A stretch of DNA of 64,000 bases from Halobacillus massiliensis (GCF_900166625.1 NZ_LT800499.1:3445702-3509701), one strand, 5' to 3'; numbered from the stretch's first letter, positions 48,764 through 60,519 are shown. Numbers and translations: made by a program. Notes: a model not told the origin generated them from the letters alone.

Positions 48764-49762
48764 TTACTCTGTTGTTACGGTGCCAGGATCTTCAGGTATA
48801 ATATTCACCCATGTCTGCCCCTTCACAAAAGAGACAAGATGACCATTTTTATATGGCAGTAATCGACCCTTTATATTCTTCCATTCTACATCAAATTGCC
48901 GGCCTTTTTGCAACAAATAACCTTTACCTCCTGTGGAAAGGTCAATATTTCGCCGGCCTTCTTCGTCTATTATTTCATGTGGAGCATGAATAATAAATAC
49001 ATTATCAAGGGAAATTTGGTCTTCTGTCTCCTGATCTACGCTCGGTTCTCCATTACTGAAACGAAGATACTTTTCACTCTTTTGCTCATATTCATAATGG
49101 ACGATTTCTTCCTGCGCATAAGTGATCGTTACTTTGTTTGCTGTTTCCCCTTCTTCTTCTGCTCCTTCACTAAATGGCAAGGGGTCAATGTCTTTCTTCA
49201 TTTGATACCCTTTGCTCTGTATGAGCATATCGATCCCATTTGTAAGCAAATAAGAGTTATGGGGAGCCTGTCGGTCTTCCGTTCTTTTAAACAGCATCCT
49301 GTCATTATCATATTTCGCACCGTCCGCGTAGTCAATGCCGCTGTTGCTGACCTGTTGATTAATAAAAGCAGCTGCGCCATGGTAAGTATAAATTCCATCA
49401 AATCCTTTGGCAATCTCCATATAATATGGACGGGCACTTCGCACAGGTCCAATCGTTTCCGGCAGGCGGCTTTGGTAAAGAGCTAAAAACCTTGTAATCG
49501 GCCCTTCAGCTAATGCTTCATAAACAACATCCGCTTTACTCAGACCTGACTGTGGCCGGGCTTTCACATGATTATTAACCATAACTGCTATCACCCGATC
49601 ATCCACAGGTTCTTCACTGCTTTCCCCTGTTAGAGGATAAACGTATGAAGAGCCATCGATCTCCTCGCGGCCGTCATCGGTCTTACCTTCCCCTTTATTG
49701 CAGGCGGCAAGAAATACAATCAGGACGAACAGAAACAAGATCCCTGACTTTTTCATTTTCAT
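48764..49762 (-). CDS. yerB: DUF3048 lipoprotein YerB
   Basis: 332 residues. A lipoprotein signal ends in LAAC near 18-21. The DUF3048 body includes MVNNHVKARPQSGLSKADVV near 65, EGPITRFLALYQS near 90, IGPVRSARPYY near 106, and a C-terminal WKNIKGRLLPYKNGH near 295. Exported and membrane-anchored; function unknown. Two ATGs (codons 1 and 3) share the GAGGGG site, and the second has the better spacing. Confidence 0.9.
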   Translation of the reverse strand: MKMKKSGILFLFVLIVFLAACNKGEGKTDDGREEIDGSSYVYPLTGESSEEPVDDRVIAVMVNNHVKARPQSGLSKADVVYEALAEGPITRFLALYQSRLPETIGPVRSARPYYMEIAKGFDGIYTYHGAAAFINQQVSNSGIDYADGAKYDNDRMLFKRTEDRQAPHNSYLLTNGIDMLIQSKGYQMKKDIDPLPFSEGAEEEGETANKVTITYAQEEIVHYEYEQKSEKYLRFSNGEPSVDQETEDQISLDNVFIIHAPHEIIDEEGRRNIDLSTGGKGYLLQKGRQFDVEWKNIKGRLLPYKNGHLVSFVKGQTWVNIIPEDPGTVTTE

Positions 49763-49804
49763 ATACCCCTCATTAAAAAGTTATTTCTCTCTCTAACTTC
49801 TATT

Positions 49805-51550
49805 TTACCTCATTATAGCGGGGTATAGAACCTCATTCTTTTTCACATCCATTAATCCTTGAGGTGTAATGCGGACAAATGGCAGGTGAACAGAGGATAG
49901 GAATAAAAGCGTATATACAGGGTCATCGAATTTAAATCCGTAGTTCTTGAGATGTTTTTTCAGCTTGACTTCTTCTTTCATTAACTTGTCCATTGGCAGA
50001 TCTGCCATCATTCCGGATAGGGAAAGAGGGAGTTCGAAGATTACTTTTCCTTGGTCCACCAGGACAATACCGCCGCCTATTTCTTTCATTCGGTCAAATG
50101 CAATCTTCATATCTTTGCGCGACTTGCCTAGTATTATAACATCTCCAGTATTGGAATATGTGCTGATTAATCCGCCAAGAGAATTTGTAAACCCTTTCAG
50201 TATTGTGTTTACTTTCCACTTTCCTTCACGATCCATTAGGGTGAGGAATGCTTCATGATGATCGTGAGATAGTCTTTCAACGGAAGCCTCAATATCCACA
50301 GGGTAAGGCTTCATGATCACATCGTTTGCCATTTCCATTCCAACAGGCATGGAAAACTGCAGATCGTCTTCTGTCAGACTCCACGCGAGATCAAGAGGTT
50401 TTACTCCGTGTTTTGTCCAGTTAATTTCCGAATGGTCTTTCACAAGCTTTCCATCTTTTTTCACCCATTCGCCCTTAGCTATGACAGCATGGGGATGCGG
50501 GTTTTTCGGATCGGACAGGAAATTAAGATGGGCGACCCTTCCAGGAGCAAGACTGCCTACTCGGTCTTCTATGCCAAAGTGTCGAGCTGCCTGATAGGAT
50601 CCCATCATATAGGCATCAATCGGATCAATTCCTTTTTCAATCGCGATTTGAATGCATGGATTAATGATTCCCTCACTATAAAAACCCGGCGTAGAACCAT
50701 CAGTTGTAAACATCATATGGTCAAAGCTTTGAATATTTTTCTCCAATAGACCATCCAAAATTTTCGGCAGGTCAGGGCGGATGGAGGAATATCGCAGACC
50801 TGTCTGATAACCGAAGCTCAGACGTTCAATCACTTCATCTGCTGTCATGGATTCATGTTCTGAATCTATGCCGAGCAGTCTCATTTTCACAAGGGTTCTC
50901 CAGGATGCCCCTGGAAGGTGACCTTCTAAAGGTTTACGTGACCGCTTCGTCTCTTGCATACGGTAAAGCGTTTGATCGTCTCCGCCGTAAAGCACGCGGG
51001 GCCACGCTGTCAGTTCCCCTCCTTGAATGACAGCATCATGCTGGATCCACGGAAGAATCTGTTCATCAAATGCAGCCTGCTCGTCTTCCTGTAAGGCAGA
51101 CTGCGAATCAAACCTCGCCCACCAGAAGACGCTGGCTGATAGATTCATGAATTCTTCAAGCAGGTCAAAAGCCTGCGTCTGATCAGTTAAGAACAGCCAC
51201 ATTAAATTATCATTAATCAATGTGGTCGTGCCTGTCTGGACTGCATAATCAGCCAGACTCCGGGGATTATATAACTGAAATGGATGAGCATGAGGCTCTA
51301 CGTATCCTGGGACAACAAATGTGCCTTCTGCATCTATAATTTCTGTTCCTTCCAAGTTAGCCGGGAGCTCTTGTCCAGTATATATAATTCTGTCTTCATA
51401 TATCCAAATGTGGCCGTTCAGCCATTGTTTGAGATAAACGTTTAAGTATGTTGTGTTTTTTATAAGTTTTGTAGGTGCCAGCTTTCCGTCTATGACAGCC
51501 GTATGTTCTCTAAGCTGTCGATTTCGCCAGCGGAAGCGTTGTTCATTCAT
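49805..51550 (-). CDS. yerA: Adenine deaminase-like amidohydrolase YerA
   Basis: 581 residues from the ATG at 51550, supported by GGGGGGAG seven bases upstream; the open frame continues about 56 codons upstream through A/T-rich promoter-like sequence. The metal site PGYVEPHAHPF near 75-85, where EPHAH stands for the usual xHxH, and DHMMFTTDGS near 260 fit the adenine deaminase (AdeC) family. YerA is a distinct subgroup whose substrate is unclear. Head of the yerA-yerB-yerC set, next to the purine operon. Confidence 0.87.
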   Translation of the reverse strand: MNEQRFRWRNRQLREHTAVIDGKLAPTKLIKNTTYLNVYLKQWLNGHIWIYEDRIIYTGQELPANLEGTEIIDAEGTFVVPGYVEPHAHPFQLYNPRSLADYAVQTGTTTLINDNLMWLFLTDQTQAFDLLEEFMNLSASVFWWARFDSQSALQEDEQAAFDEQILPWIQHDAVIQGGELTAWPRVLYGGDDQTLYRMQETKRSRKPLEGHLPGASWRTLVKMRLLGIDSEHESMTADEVIERLSFGYQTGLRYSSIRPDLPKILDGLLEKNIQSFDHMMFTTDGSTPGFYSEGIINPCIQIAIEKGIDPIDAYMMGSYQAARHFGIEDRVGSLAPGRVAHLNFLSDPKNPHPHAVIAKGEWVKKDGKLVKDHSEINWTKHGVKPLDLAWSLTEDDLQFSMPVGMEMANDVIMKPYPVDIEASVERLSHDHHEAFLTLMDREGKWKVNTILKGFTNSLGGLISTYSNTGDVIILGKSRKDMKIAFDRMKEIGGGIVLVDQGKVIFELPLSLSGMMADLPMDKLMKEEVKLKKHLKNYGFKFDDPVYTLLFLSSVHLPFVRITPQGLMDVKKNEVLYPAIMR

Positions 51551-51660
51551 GGAGCTCCCCCCTGATTCATTTGTTTTATAGTAACACAGGATGAAACCGT
51601 TCGCTAAGCAAAAAGAAAACGCTTTATTTACAATTTTGTGTCCAAATACACTTATCCATT

Positions 51661-51698
51661 CAAAAAAACAAAAAAAGACGGGCAAGCCCGTCTTTTTA
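51661..51698 (-). terminator. Terminator of the purine operon
   Basis: Stem AAAAAGACGGGC / GCCCGTCTTTTT with a two-base gap forms a strong hairpin. On the minus strand it is followed by TTTTTTTG and more T, about 90 bp after the purD stop. The same hairpin lies in the 5' leader of the plus-strand small gene at 51718. Confidence 0.9.
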
Positions 51699-51717
51699 AA
51701 GAAAAGGATGTGATTCA

Positions 51718-51822
51718 ATGGATTTCCTGGAATACTTGACTGACGTAGGGTTTGTAATCTCCGTTATTATTGGTACAATCGCAGCATTACTCTATGTTTT
51801 GATCAGAAGAAACAGAGACTGA
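51718..51822 (+). CDS. 34-residue EYxxD-motif small membrane protein, antisense to the purD end
   Basis: ATG preceded by AAAGGATGTGA, one mismatch from a perfect ribosome site. The peptide starts MDFLEYLTDVG, containing E-Y-x-x-D, continues with a single hydrophobic helix (FVISVIIGTIAALLYVLI) and ends in a basic tail RRNRD. The arrangement matches the family called EYxxD-motif small membrane protein in Bacillaceae annotations (from memory). The last 36 bases overlap the 3' end of purD on the other strand. Function unknown; the membrane end points to the cytosol by the positive-inside rule. Confidence 0.75.
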   Translation: MDFLEYLTDVGFVISVIIGTIAALLYVLIRRNRD

Positions 51823-53064
51823 GCGTCCGATATCCTTTCTGTAAAAGAACTTATCCTGGGGTTCAAAGGCCTCTAAAGTGTGATACACCTTATCGAGTGA
51901 ATCGGACAATGTTTTTCCTTTTGCTCCGAACAAAAGAACCCGGCCGCCGTCCGATACGTAATTTGCTCCGTCCTTTTTTGTTCCTGCATGAATGGAAAAC
52001 ACCTCTGTTTCACGATTCCATTTCGGTAGCTGTACACCCTTTTCGTAAGGACCTGGATAACCTGCAGATGCTACAACAACTCCAGCACAGGCCTCTTTTG
52101 AAAATCGAAGCTTTGGATCTTTGTTATCCAGCACATCCATAATGACCTGTACGAGATCATTTTCAAGAAGCGGCAGAACAACCTGTGTTTCAGGATCACC
52201 AAAGCGCGCATTAAATTCGATGACTTTTGGGCCTTGCTCTGTCTGAATTAATCCCGCATACAGTATCCCTGTAAAAGAACGATCTTCCTCAATAAGTGCC
52301 CGAGCGGTTGGGATTAAAATATGATCGACAGCGTATTGATAGGTCTCTTCTGTCACTACACGTGATGGAGCAAAGGCTCCCATCCCGCCCGTATTTGGTC
52401 CTTCATCATTTTCATATGCTCGCTTATGGTCTCTCGCCGTCACCATTGGGTAGACATTTTCACCATGGACAAAGGCCATCAGTGAATATTCCTCCCCTTC
52501 CAGAAATTCTTCAATGACGATTTCCGAACTCGCTTCACCGAACTGATGATCCAGCAGCATATCTTCTACAGCCTGAATCGCCTGTTCTATGGTTTCTGCA
52601 ACGACAACGCCTTTTCCTGCCGCCAGCCCGTCGGCTTTTATAACGATAGGTGCTCCTTTTTCCCGAAGATATTTCTTTGCCTTTTCAGCATCGGTAAAGG
52701 CGGCATACTCTGCTGTCGGTATGTCATATTTATGCATCAGCTGTTTCGCAAAATGCTTACTTCCTTCGATGAGTGCTGCAGACTTTGTCGGGCCGAATAC
52801 TTTGAGTTCTGCCTGCTTAAAGCTGTCAACAATTCCTTCAAGAAGTGGGTTTTCAGGGCCGACAAACGTAAGATCCACCTGCTGTTCTTTTGCAAATTTC
52901 ACAAGCTGTTCATGATCGGTTTCTGTAATTGGCAGGCATTCGGCCTGTTCCTCCATGCCGGCATTTCCAGGGGCTGCATAGACTTGCGACACCTGAGGAC
53001 TTTTGGCAAATTTCTGGACTAAGCTGTGTTCACGGCCGCCGCGGCCAATGACTAATACCTTCAT
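51787..53064 (-). CDS. purD: Phosphoribosylamine--glycine ligase
   Basis: 425 residues from the ATG at 53064 with AGAGGAG upstream; the frame is open much further but overlaps purH. N-terminal VLVIGRGGREHSL, ATP-grasp segment GAPIVIKADGLAAGKGVVVA near 130-150, and EFNARFGDPETQVVLPLL near 285. It makes GAR in step 2 of purine synthesis. Last gene of the operon. A plus-strand small gene overlaps its 3' end. Confidence 0.96.
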   Translation of the reverse strand: MKVLVIGRGGREHSLVQKFAKSPQVSQVYAAPGNAGMEEQAECLPITETDHEQLVKFAKEQQVDLTFVGPENPLLEGIVDSFKQAELKVFGPTKSAALIEGSKHFAKQLMHKYDIPTAEYAAFTDAEKAKKYLREKGAPIVIKADGLAAGKGVVVAETIEQAIQAVEDMLLDHQFGEASSEIVIEEFLEGEEYSLMAFVHGENVYPMVTARDHKRAYENDEGPNTGGMGAFAPSRVVTEETYQYAVDHILIPTARALIEEDRSFTGILYAGLIQTEQGPKVIEFNARFGDPETQVVLPLLENDLVQVIMDVLDNKDPKLRFSKEACAGVVVASAGYPGPYEKGVQLPKWNRETEVFSIHAGTKKDGANYVSDGGRVLLFGAKGKTLSDSLDKVYHTLEAFEPQDKFFYRKDIGRSVSVSSDQNIE

Positions 53065-53080
53065 TTCGTCAGCTCCTCTT

Positions 53081-54619
53081 TTAATGTTTAAAGTGACGCA
53101 TTTTTGTAAAGACCATAGCAATTCCATGTTTATTACAGGCATCAATTGAATCCTGGTCACGCTTTGATCCGCCTGGCTGAATAATCGCCGTAATGCCAGC
53201 CTCGGCTGCGGCTTCAACTGTATCAGGCATTGGGAAAAAGGCATCTGAAGCCATAATTGCTCCTTTTGCTTGTTCGCCTGCCTGTTCAAAGGCAATTTTC
53301 GCTGCTCCCACTCTGTTCATCTGTCCTGCGCCTACACCTAGTGTCTGATCAGCTTTTGCCACGACGATTGCATTAGATTTCACATGTTTTACGACCTTCC
53401 AGCCAAGCTCCAGGTCTTTAAGCTCCTGCTCGTCAGGCTGGCGCTCTGTTGCAACTTCTAGTTCGACATCTTCAAGTGATCCTTCATCTGTATCCTGGAC
53501 AAGCAGGCCGCCGCTGACGGATGTAAGCTTTTGAGTCTGCGTCTCTGGCTTGTTCATTTCTACTTTTAATAAGCGTAAGTTCTTTTTCGCTGTCAAAATA
53601 TCGAGGGCCTCCTGGCTGAAAGAAGGGGCGATAACAATTTCAAGGAAAATCTCTTTTAATTTAGCAGCTGTCTCGCCATCCACTTCGCGGTTAAGGGCCA
53701 CGATGCCTCCAAAAATAGAAACCGGGTCAGCTGCATAAGCCTTGCTATATGCTTCAAATAAATCTTTTCCAATTCCTACACCACATGGATTCATATGCTT
53801 AACCGCAACGGCTGCCGGCTCAGTAAATTCCAGTACGACATCAAGGGCGGCATTGGCATCCTGAATGTTGTTATAAGAAAGCTCTTTTCCATTCAGCTGC
53901 TCTGCATAGGCAAGCGAAGCTCCTTTATGGTTGGCTTTTTTATAAAAAGCAGCTGTCTGATGAGGGTTTTCTCCATAACGAAGCGACTGAACCTTCTCGT
54001 ATGTAACGGTATAGGTTTCCGGATACGCTTCTTCGACAAGTTCTGCAAAATAACCCGCGATCATTGCATCATAGTTGGCTGTATGACGGAAAACCTTGGC
54101 CGCAAGTTTTCTGCGTGCTTCGAAAGATAAATCTTCAGATTGAAGGCTGTTAAGAACTCCTTCATAATCCTCAGGGTCAACGATCACCACTACGTCTTCA
54201 AAGCTTTTAGCTGCTGAGCGAAGCATAGTAGGACCGCCGATATCAATATTTTCAATAGCATCGGCTTCTGTAACGTCCGGTTTAGCAATCGTTTCTTTAA
54301 AAGGATATAAATTAACGACTACTAGATCAATGGTTTCAATATTAAGCTCATCCAGCTGACGCATATGGTCTTTATTGCTCCGTTTAGCCAAAAGACCTCC
54401 GTGGACAGAAGGATGCAGAGTTTTCACACGTCCATCCATGATCTCAGGGAATTCTGTTACTTCAGAGATAGAAAGTACAGGAAGGCCTGCTTCTTCAATG
54501 GCACGTTTTGTTCCTCCTGTAGAAATAAGTTCATATCCTAATTCCACAAGGCCCTTTGCAAAGTCTGTAAGACCGGCTTTATTTGATACGCTGAGCAGTG
54601 CACGTTTAGTTGTAGTCAT
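53081..54619 (-). CDS. purH: Bifunctional AICAR transformylase/IMP cyclohydrolase
   Basis: 512 residues. The IMP cyclohydrolase domain is N-terminal ([50 protein letters not shown]). The transformylase domain starts near 200 with LRYGENPHQ and contains [10 protein letters not shown] near 267 (catalytic KH region) and SDAFFPMPD near 440. It performs the last two steps to IMP. It overlaps purN by 4 bp and precedes purD by 16 bp. Confidence 0.97.
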   Translation of the reverse strand: MTTTKRALLSVSNKAGLTDFAKGLVELGYELISTGGTKRAIEEAGLPVLSISEVTEFPEIMDGRVKTLHPSVHGGLLAKRSNKDHMRQLDELNIETIDLVVVNLYPFKETIAKPDVTEADAIENIDIGGPTMLRSAAKSFEDVVVIVDPEDYEGVLNSLQSEDLSFEARRKLAAKVFRHTANYDAMIAGYFAELVEEAYPETYTVTYEKVQSLRYGENPHQTAAFYKKANHKGASLAYAEQLNGKELSYNNIQDANAALDVVLEFTEPAAVAVKHMNPCGVGIGKDLFEAYSKAYAADPVSIFGGIVALNREVDGETAAKLKEIFLEIVIAPSFSQEALDILTAKKNLRLLKVEMNKPETQTQKLTSVSGGLLVQDTDEGSLEDVELEVATERQPDEQELKDLELGWKVVKHVKSNAIVVAKADQTLGVGAGQMNRVGAAKIAFEQAGEQAKGAIMASDAFFPMPDTVEAAAEAGITAIIQPGGSKRDQDSIDACNKHGIAMVFTKMRHFKH

Positions 54620-55197
54620 TTAGCTTCCTCCTTGGTGAGTAATGATTGAATGACACGCGGATATAGCTTATGTTCAACCGCCTGGATTTTCTTTTGAACC
54701 TCTTCCTTTTTGTCACTTTCCGTAATCGTAATGGCCTCCTGGGCGATAATCGGTCCGGTATCCATTCCATCATCAACGAAGTGAACCGTAACTCCCGTTA
54801 CCTTTACCTTTTTAGCCACAGCCTGTCCAATCGCGTCCTTGCCTGGAAAAGCAGGAAGAAGGGAAGGATGAATATTAATAATACGGTTATGGTAGGCTTC
54901 AAGCAGGGTTGGGCCGATCAGACGCATATAGCCGGCAAGGATAATCCATTCGACCCCTTTATCTCGGCAGTCTGCGAGTAGTGCCGACTCATAGGCCTTT
55001 TTATCAGAAAAGGATTTAGGATGATACACAACGGTGTCTACTTCTCTTTTCTGCGCTTTTTCAATCACACCTGCCTTGATGTTATCAGAAACGAGAAGAC
55101 AGACTTCGGCATCCAGCTCTCCTGATTCTACAGCGTTCATAATGGCATCAAAGTTTGAACCTGTTCCTGATGCGAATACGGCTATTTTATTGCTCAT
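54616..55197 (-). CDS. purN: Phosphoribosylglycinamide formyltransferase
   Basis: 193 residues from the ATG at 55197, which overlaps the purM stop as ATGA; a GTG two codons upstream is an alternative. [12 protein letters not shown] near the N-terminus binds GAR. The catalytic block shows [12 protein letters not shown] near 104-115 (N and H) and [14 protein letters not shown] near 136 (D). It uses 10-formyl-THF to make FGAR. Confidence 0.95.
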   Translation of the reverse strand: MSNKIAVFASGTGSNFDAIMNAVESGELDAEVCLLVSDNIKAGVIEKAQKREVDTVVYHPKSFSDKKAYESALLADCRDKGVEWIILAGYMRLIGPTLLEAYHNRIINIHPSLLPAFPGKDAIGQAVAKKVKVTGVTVHFVDDGMDTGPIIAQEAITITESDKKEEVQKKIQAVEHKLYPRVIQSLLTKEEAK

Positions 55198-56216
55198 GTC
55201 CACTGAATTCCTTCTTCGGCTGTGACTTGACCAATTTTTACAGCTTTTTCTCCCTGTTCACTTAAGATACGAAGAGCTGTATCTGCTTCTTGTTCTTCCA
55301 CAAGTGCGACCATTCCAATCCCCATATTAAATACTCCAAACATATCTTCTACGGAGAGGTTTCCCTGTTCCTTAAGGAAGTTAAAAACCTCAGGAATTTC
55401 CCAGCTTTTTTCCTCAATAGAGACACCGAATCCCTCAGGAAGGGTGCGGGGAATGTTTTCATAAAAACCTCCGCCTGTTACATGGGCCAGTCCTTTAATT
55501 TGCACTTGTTCTTTTAAAGCTTTAAGTGCTTTGACATAAATTTTTGTCGGTGTTAAAAGCACTTCACCTAACGGCTGACTAAAAGGTGAATACACTTCCG
55601 TTAAATCAAGGTTATGCTCTTCAATAATCTTACGTACTAATGAAAAACCGTTGGAATGAACCCCGCTTGATGGAAGTCCGATTAAAACGTCTCCAGGTTG
55701 TACAGATTCTCCTGTAATCAGCTGTTCTTTGTCAGCCATACCAACAACGAAGCCGGCTAAATCATATTCTTCCGGTTCATACATCCCCGGCATTTCCGCT
55801 GTTTCCCCGCCGACAAGGGCGCAATTGGACTGTTCACAGCCATCGGCTATACCCTTGACAATCTGTTCTATTTTCTCTGGCTCATTTTTCCCGCACGCGA
55901 TGTAATCGAGAAAAAGAAGAGGATCTGCTCCCTGAGCCGCTATATCATTGACACACATGGCGACGACGTCGACCCCGATTGTGTCATGTTTGTTCATTTC
56001 AAAAGCCAGCTTTAGCTTTGTCCCTACACCATCCGTCCCCGTTACAAGGACAGGATGGTTATAGGTCAGCGAACTGATATCAAATAAGCCGGCAAAAGAC
56101 CCTAAGCCGCCGATGACTTCTGGTCTCATCGTCCGCTTTACATGCTTTTTCATCAGGTCAACAGCCTGGTAGCCGGCTTCCACATCGACTCCGGCCTTCT
56201 TATAAGATTGGCTCAT
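55194..56216 (-). CDS. purM: Phosphoribosylformylglycinamidine cyclo-ligase (AIR synthase)
   Basis: 340 residues from the ATG at 56216, supported by GAGGAGG; the frame also runs 31 codons further into purF. It opens [15 protein letters not shown]. The nucleotide-binding [13 protein letters not shown] near 60, [19 protein letters not shown] near 90 and [10 protein letters not shown] near 145 are family hallmarks. It closes FGAM to AIR. Confidence 0.96.
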   Translation of the reverse strand: MSQSYKKAGVDVEAGYQAVDLMKKHVKRTMRPEVIGGLGSFAGLFDISSLTYNHPVLVTGTDGVGTKLKLAFEMNKHDTIGVDVVAMCVNDIAAQGADPLLFLDYIACGKNEPEKIEQIVKGIADGCEQSNCALVGGETAEMPGMYEPEEYDLAGFVVGMADKEQLITGESVQPGDVLIGLPSSGVHSNGFSLVRKIIEEHNLDLTEVYSPFSQPLGEVLLTPTKIYVKALKALKEQVQIKGLAHVTGGGFYENIPRTLPEGFGVSIEEKSWEIPEVFNFLKEQGNLSVEDMFGVFNMGIGMVALVEEQEADTALRILSEQGEKAVKIGQVTAEEGIQWT

Positions 56217-56235
56217 AGGTGAGTCCTCCTCTGCT

Positions 56236-57648
56236 TTATGCCTTTTCATAAGGCGGGACAGTGTTTGGATAAATTTCTGTCGGATAATTTCCTGTAAAAC
56301 AAGCTGCACAGCCGCCGTGATTCAGCGACTCCTGCCCTTCATAGATGGCTTCATTCAGGCCATCAACTGTTAAATAAGACAAACTGTCAGCTCCAATAAT
56401 TTCTTCTATTTCTTCAACGGTGTTGTTTGCTGCAATCAGCTCTCCGCTTGTTGACGTATCTATTCCGTAATAACAAGGGTTTTTAATGGGCGGTGAGGCA
56501 ATTCGGACATGGACCTCTGCTGCCCCCGCTTCTTTTAAAAGCTTCACAATCCGCCGACTTGTCGTTCCTCGCACAATCGAATCATCAACCATAACGACGC
56601 GCTTTCCTTCTACGATTCCGCGCACCGCAGAAAGCTTCATTTTAACTCCCTGCTCCCGAAGCTCCTGAGATGGCTGAATAAAGGTACGGCCGACATAGCG
56701 GTTTTTAATTAAGCCCAGTTCATAAGGAATACCTGCTTCCTCGGCATAACCGATAGCTGCCGATATGCTTGAATCAGGAACTCCTGTCACTACATCTGCC
56801 TCTACAGGTGCTTCCTGTGCCAGCTTTTTGCCCATACGTTTACGGGAAGCATGCACATTACGGCCGTCAAGGTTGCTGTCCGGACGGGAAAAATACACAT
56901 ATTCCATTGAACATAGCGTACGCTGAATCGGAGCGGAAAAACGTTTCGTTTCTACACCATTTTTATCAATTATCAGCAACTCTCCAGGCATTACTTCACG
57001 TTCGTAAGTTGCTCCAATGACGTCAAAAGCACAAGTTTCAGAGGATACGACCCAGGCATCTCCTAAATATCCGATACTAATCGGACGTAAACCACGCGGA
57101 TCGTTCGCCACATAAATCTTTTCATCCGTCATAATTAAGAAGGCATACGCGCCTTTTATCATAGATAACGCCTGAGTAATGGCATCTTCAACTGGCAGGT
57201 GTCCTGCTCGTTTAATAAGGTGAGCGACGACCTCCGTATCAGAAGTTGTCTGTAAGATCGAGCCTTGGGCTTCAAGCTGTCCTTTTAAGGCTTGAGCGTT
57301 GACAAGATTACCGTTATGGGCAACCGCGAGTCCACCTGTCTGAGAACGAAACATAAGCGGCTGGATATTCTCAAAGCTTCCATCCCCAGCTGTGGCATAA
57401 CGAACGTGGCCAATAGAAATGTCCCCACTCAATTCATTGAGCCGCTCCTGAGGGAAGACCTCTGAAATTAAGCCATGTCCTTTGGAAGCTTTCATGTGAG
57501 AACCGTCACTTGTAACGATTCCCGCCCCTTCCTGACCGCGATGCTGCAGGGCATGCAGGCCATAATACGTCAGCTGAGCGGCATCCGGATGGCCGAACAC
57601 ACCAAAAATTCCGCATTCTTCATTTAATCCTTTGATTTCACCAAGCAT
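56236..57648 (-). CDS. purF: Amidophosphoribosyltransferase
   Basis: 470 residues from the ATG at 57648 with AAAGGAGC upstream. An 11-residue propeptide ([11 protein letters not shown]) precedes the catalytic Cys12, as in the B. subtilis enzyme that is self-cleaved. The glutaminase domain includes GHVRYATAG. The PRPP motif [13 protein letters not shown] lies near 350. Cysteines including CAACFTG near the C-terminus fit the oxygen-sensitive [4Fe-4S] cluster of the Bacillus type. It commits PRPP to purine synthesis. Its first 25 bases overlap purL. Confidence 0.96.
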   Translation of the reverse strand: MLGEIKGLNEECGIFGVFGHPDAAQLTYYGLHALQHRGQEGAGIVTSDGSHMKASKGHGLISEVFPQERLNELSGDISIGHVRYATAGDGSFENIQPLMFRSQTGGLAVAHNGNLVNAQALKGQLEAQGSILQTTSDTEVVAHLIKRAGHLPVEDAITQALSMIKGAYAFLIMTDEKIYVANDPRGLRPISIGYLGDAWVVSSETCAFDVIGATYEREVMPGELLIIDKNGVETKRFSAPIQRTLCSMEYVYFSRPDSNLDGRNVHASRKRMGKKLAQEAPVEADVVTGVPDSSISAAIGYAEEAGIPYELGLIKNRYVGRTFIQPSQELREQGVKMKLSAVRGIVEGKRVVMVDDSIVRGTTSRRIVKLLKEAGAAEVHVRIASPPIKNPCYYGIDTSTSGELIAANNTVEEIEEIIGADSLSYLTVDGLNEAIYEGQESLNHGGCAACFTGNYPTEIYPNTVPPYEKA

Positions 57649-59852
57649 GGAATAGCTCCTTTCCAAAGCTGCTTTAATATTGATGTCTGCTCTTCCACGA
57701 CGGTTTTACCTTCTGATTGAATGCGATACATCCCATCTTCGGTAACTTTTCCGATTAGGGTAGTATCTTCCATCTGTTTCTCAAAAGCTGATTGATTTTC
57801 AGGGTTAACGGAAACTAAAAAGCGGGACTGTGTTTCTGCAAATAATGCCGTCGTTACATCTTCGGTTACATTGACTTCACAGCCAAACTCTTTATTAAAA
57901 AGACTCTCTGCTAATGCGACAGCCAGACCGCCTTCTGATAAATCATGTGCGGATTCAATGATTCCTTTTTGGATAGCAGCCAGCAGCTGATTCTGTCTGA
58001 TCCCTTCCACTTCAAGATCGATGGCCGGAGCCTTACCAAAGTGACGGCCCTCTAACATCCCTTGCAGCTCACTTCCTCCAAACTCTTCCCTTGTTTCACC
58101 GATCACATAAATAAGATCGCCTGCATTTTTCATATGAGATTGGGTGATATGATTCGTATCTTCAACTAGTCCGACCATGCCAACAATCGGTGTCGGGTAA
58201 ATCGCCTGTCCGCCAAATGATTCGTTATAAAGAGAAACGTTTCCGCTGATTACAGGAGTACCAAGATCACTGCAGGCTTGACTCATTCCTTCTACACTCT
58301 TTTCCATCTGCCAGAAGATTTCCGGTTTCTCCGGCGAACCAAAGTTCAATCCATCCGTAATTCCAAGCGGACGTGCTCCAGAGCATACAATGTTGCGTGC
58401 AGCTTCTGCTACAGCAATTTTCCCGCCTGTTTTCGGGTCAAGATAGATATAACGGGAGTTACAATCTGTTGTCATCGCCAATGCTTTTTTCGTACCACGC
58501 ACACGTACTACAGCTGCGTCTGATCCCGGCGTTACCGCTGTATTTGTCTGTACCATAGAGTCATATTGATCATAGACCCACTCTTTGCTTGCAATCGTAG
58601 GCTGCTGAAGCAGTCGTTTTAACGTTTCCCCGTAGCTGCTAACCTCAGGGACGTAGTTTTCCATCGATTGGTATTCTTCATAATAAGACGGTACTGCGGA
58701 TGGCTGGTGGTAAACAGGTGCATCTTCTGCTAAGGAATCTACAGGAACATCAGCGACGATCTCTCCAAGGTGGCTAAGCCGGAAACGCTGATCATCTGTT
58801 ACTTCCCCGACAGAGACTGCTTCAAGGTCGTACTTACGAAAAACTTCAGCAATTTCTTCCTCGCGTCCTTTTTCAACAACAAGGAGCATTCGCTCCTGTG
58901 ACTCTGAAAGCATCATTTCATATGGCGTCATGTTAAGCTCACGCTGTGGTACTAAATCCAAGTTCATCAGCATGCCTGTACCTGCCTTACTTGCCATTTC
59001 ACTGGCGGAAGACGTTAGACCGGCGGCTCCCATATCTTGAATCCCGATGAGAGCATCATGGTGAATGACCTCTAAGCACGCTTCGATGAGCAGCTTCTCC
59101 ATAAATGGGTCGCCGACCTGCACAGAAGGGCGTTTCTCTTCTGACTCTTCTGAAAGCTCCTCAGAGGCAAAAGTAGCTCCGTGTATGCCGTCCCGTCCTG
59201 TCTTAGCACCCACATACATGACAGTGTTTCCAATTCCAGCCGCAATTCCTTTTTGAATATCTTTATGATCAATTAAGCCGACACACATGGCATTAACGAG
59301 CGGGTTACCGTTATACGCATCATCAAATTGAACTTCTCCACCAACGGTTGGCACACCAACACAGTTACCATAGCCGGCAATGCCCCGAACGACTTCTTCA
59401 AAAAGATACTTCACACGTGGATGTTTCAATGAACCAAAGCGTAAGGAGTTTAAAAGGGCAACAGGACGTGCTCCCATCGAAAATACATCCCGTAGAATTC
59501 CTCCCACACCAGTGGCTGCGCCTTGGTAGGGCTCCACAGCTGAAGGGTGGTTGTGGCTTTCCACTTTAAAAACGACCGCCTGCTCATCACCAATATCAAT
59601 AATTCCTGCTCCTTCACCCGGCCCCTGCAGAACATGAGGGCCTTCCGTAGGGAATTTTCTAAGGAGAGGCTTGGAATTTTTATAGCTGCAGTGCTCTGAC
59701 CACATGACAGAGAACAAACCGGTTTCTGTATAGTTCGGCAGGCGTCCGAGAATATCTTCAACCGACTGGAATTCTTCATCTGTAAGACCCATTTCTTTAT
59801 ATAACTGCTGGTCTTTAATTTGCTGCGGGCTGACTTCAAGCTTTGATGGCAT
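57624..59852 (-). CDS. purL: Phosphoribosylformylglycinamidine synthase subunit PurL
   Basis: 742 residues, the small PurL type that works with PurS and PurQ. ATP and substrate motifs are [14 protein letters not shown] near 51-64, [25 protein letters not shown] near 92-116 and a second AIRS-like half from about 410 ([12 protein letters not shown]). It converts FGAR to FGAM. Overlaps: 17 bp with purQ, 25 bp with purF. Confidence 0.97.
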   Translation of the reverse strand: MPSKLEVSPQQIKDQQLYKEMGLTDEEFQSVEDILGRLPNYTETGLFSVMWSEHCSYKNSKPLLRKFPTEGPHVLQGPGEGAGIIDIGDEQAVVFKVESHNHPSAVEPYQGAATGVGGILRDVFSMGARPVALLNSLRFGSLKHPRVKYLFEEVVRGIAGYGNCVGVPTVGGEVQFDDAYNGNPLVNAMCVGLIDHKDIQKGIAAGIGNTVMYVGAKTGRDGIHGATFASEELSEESEEKRPSVQVGDPFMEKLLIEACLEVIHHDALIGIQDMGAAGLTSSASEMASKAGTGMLMNLDLVPQRELNMTPYEMMLSESQERMLLVVEKGREEEIAEVFRKYDLEAVSVGEVTDDQRFRLSHLGEIVADVPVDSLAEDAPVYHQPSAVPSYYEEYQSMENYVPEVSSYGETLKRLLQQPTIASKEWVYDQYDSMVQTNTAVTPGSDAAVVRVRGTKKALAMTTDCNSRYIYLDPKTGGKIAVAEAARNIVCSGARPLGITDGLNFGSPEKPEIFWQMEKSVEGMSQACSDLGTPVISGNVSLYNESFGGQAIYPTPIVGMVGLVEDTNHITQSHMKNAGDLIYVIGETREEFGGSELQGMLEGRHFGKAPAIDLEVEGIRQNQLLAAIQKGIIESAHDLSEGGLAVALAESLFNKEFGCEVNVTEDVTTALFAETQSRFLVSVNPENQSAFEKQMEDTTLIGKVTEDGMYRIQSEGKTVVEEQTSILKQLWKGAIPCLVKSKD

Positions 59853-60519
59853 ACTTATCCCTCCAATGAGTAAGAATCGACTGGAACAAACGAAGGCCGT
59901 CTGTCGTTCCTACTAGTGAATCAACAGCGCGTTCAGGGTGAGGCATCATGCCAAGGACATTGCCGTTTTCGTTGGTAATGCCTGCGATATCAGCCACTGA
60001 ACCGTTCGGGTTGTTTTTATATCGAAAAGCAATCTGGTTATTGTTTAATAGAGTCTGATAGGTGTCTTCATCGCAATAATAGTTTCCATCACCATGCGCA
60101 ATCGGAATTTCAATTTCTTCCTGTTCTTCATATTGGTGTGTAAACATTGTGGCTGAGTTTTCAACGATTAATGTTTCATAGTGGCACATGAACTTCAAAT
60201 GCTTATTAGGAAGCATAGCTCCTGGCAGCAGTCCCATCTCTAAAAGCACCTGGAACCCGTTGCACACACCAAGAATCGGCTTTCCTGCAGCAGCTGCTTC
60301 TCGGATCTGTTCTATAACGTCTGATGTTGATGCAATAGCCCCGGAGCGCAGATAATCTCCATAAGAGAAACCGCCCGGAAGAAGGATTGCATCATAAGAG
60401 GAAAGATCGGCTTCCTGATACCAGATAAGATCTGCTTCTTCACCTAGTGCTTCAGTAACTGCGTAGTACATATCTCTGTCACAGTTGGATCCTGGGAAAA
60501 CGACAACAGCAAACTTCAC
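59836..60519 (-). CDS. purQ: Phosphoribosylformylglycinamidine synthase subunit PurQ
   Basis: 227 residues of the class I glutamine amidotransferase family. It starts [14 protein letters not shown]. The nucleophilic cysteine is in [12 protein letters not shown] near 87, and MPHPERAV near 197 holds the catalytic His and Glu. It supplies ammonia to PurL. Adjacent to purS without gap. Confidence 0.97.
   Translation of the reverse strand: MKFAVVVFPGSNCDRDMYYAVTEALGEEADLIWYQEADLSSYDAILLPGGFSYGDYLRSGAIASTSDVIEQIREAAAAGKPILGVCNGFQVLLEMGLLPGAMLPNKHLKFMCHYETLIVENSATMFTHQYEEQEEIEIPIAHGDGNYYCDEDTYQTLLNNNQIAFRYKNNPNGSVADIAGITNENGNVLGMMPHPERAVDSLVGTTDGLRLFQSILTHWRDKYAIKA

Noticed and set aside
51551-51718. 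56-codon upstream extension of yerA
   Set aside because: It crosses the pur terminator and promoter-like AT-rich DNA; the ATG at 51550 with GGGGGGAG fits the known length of YerA.
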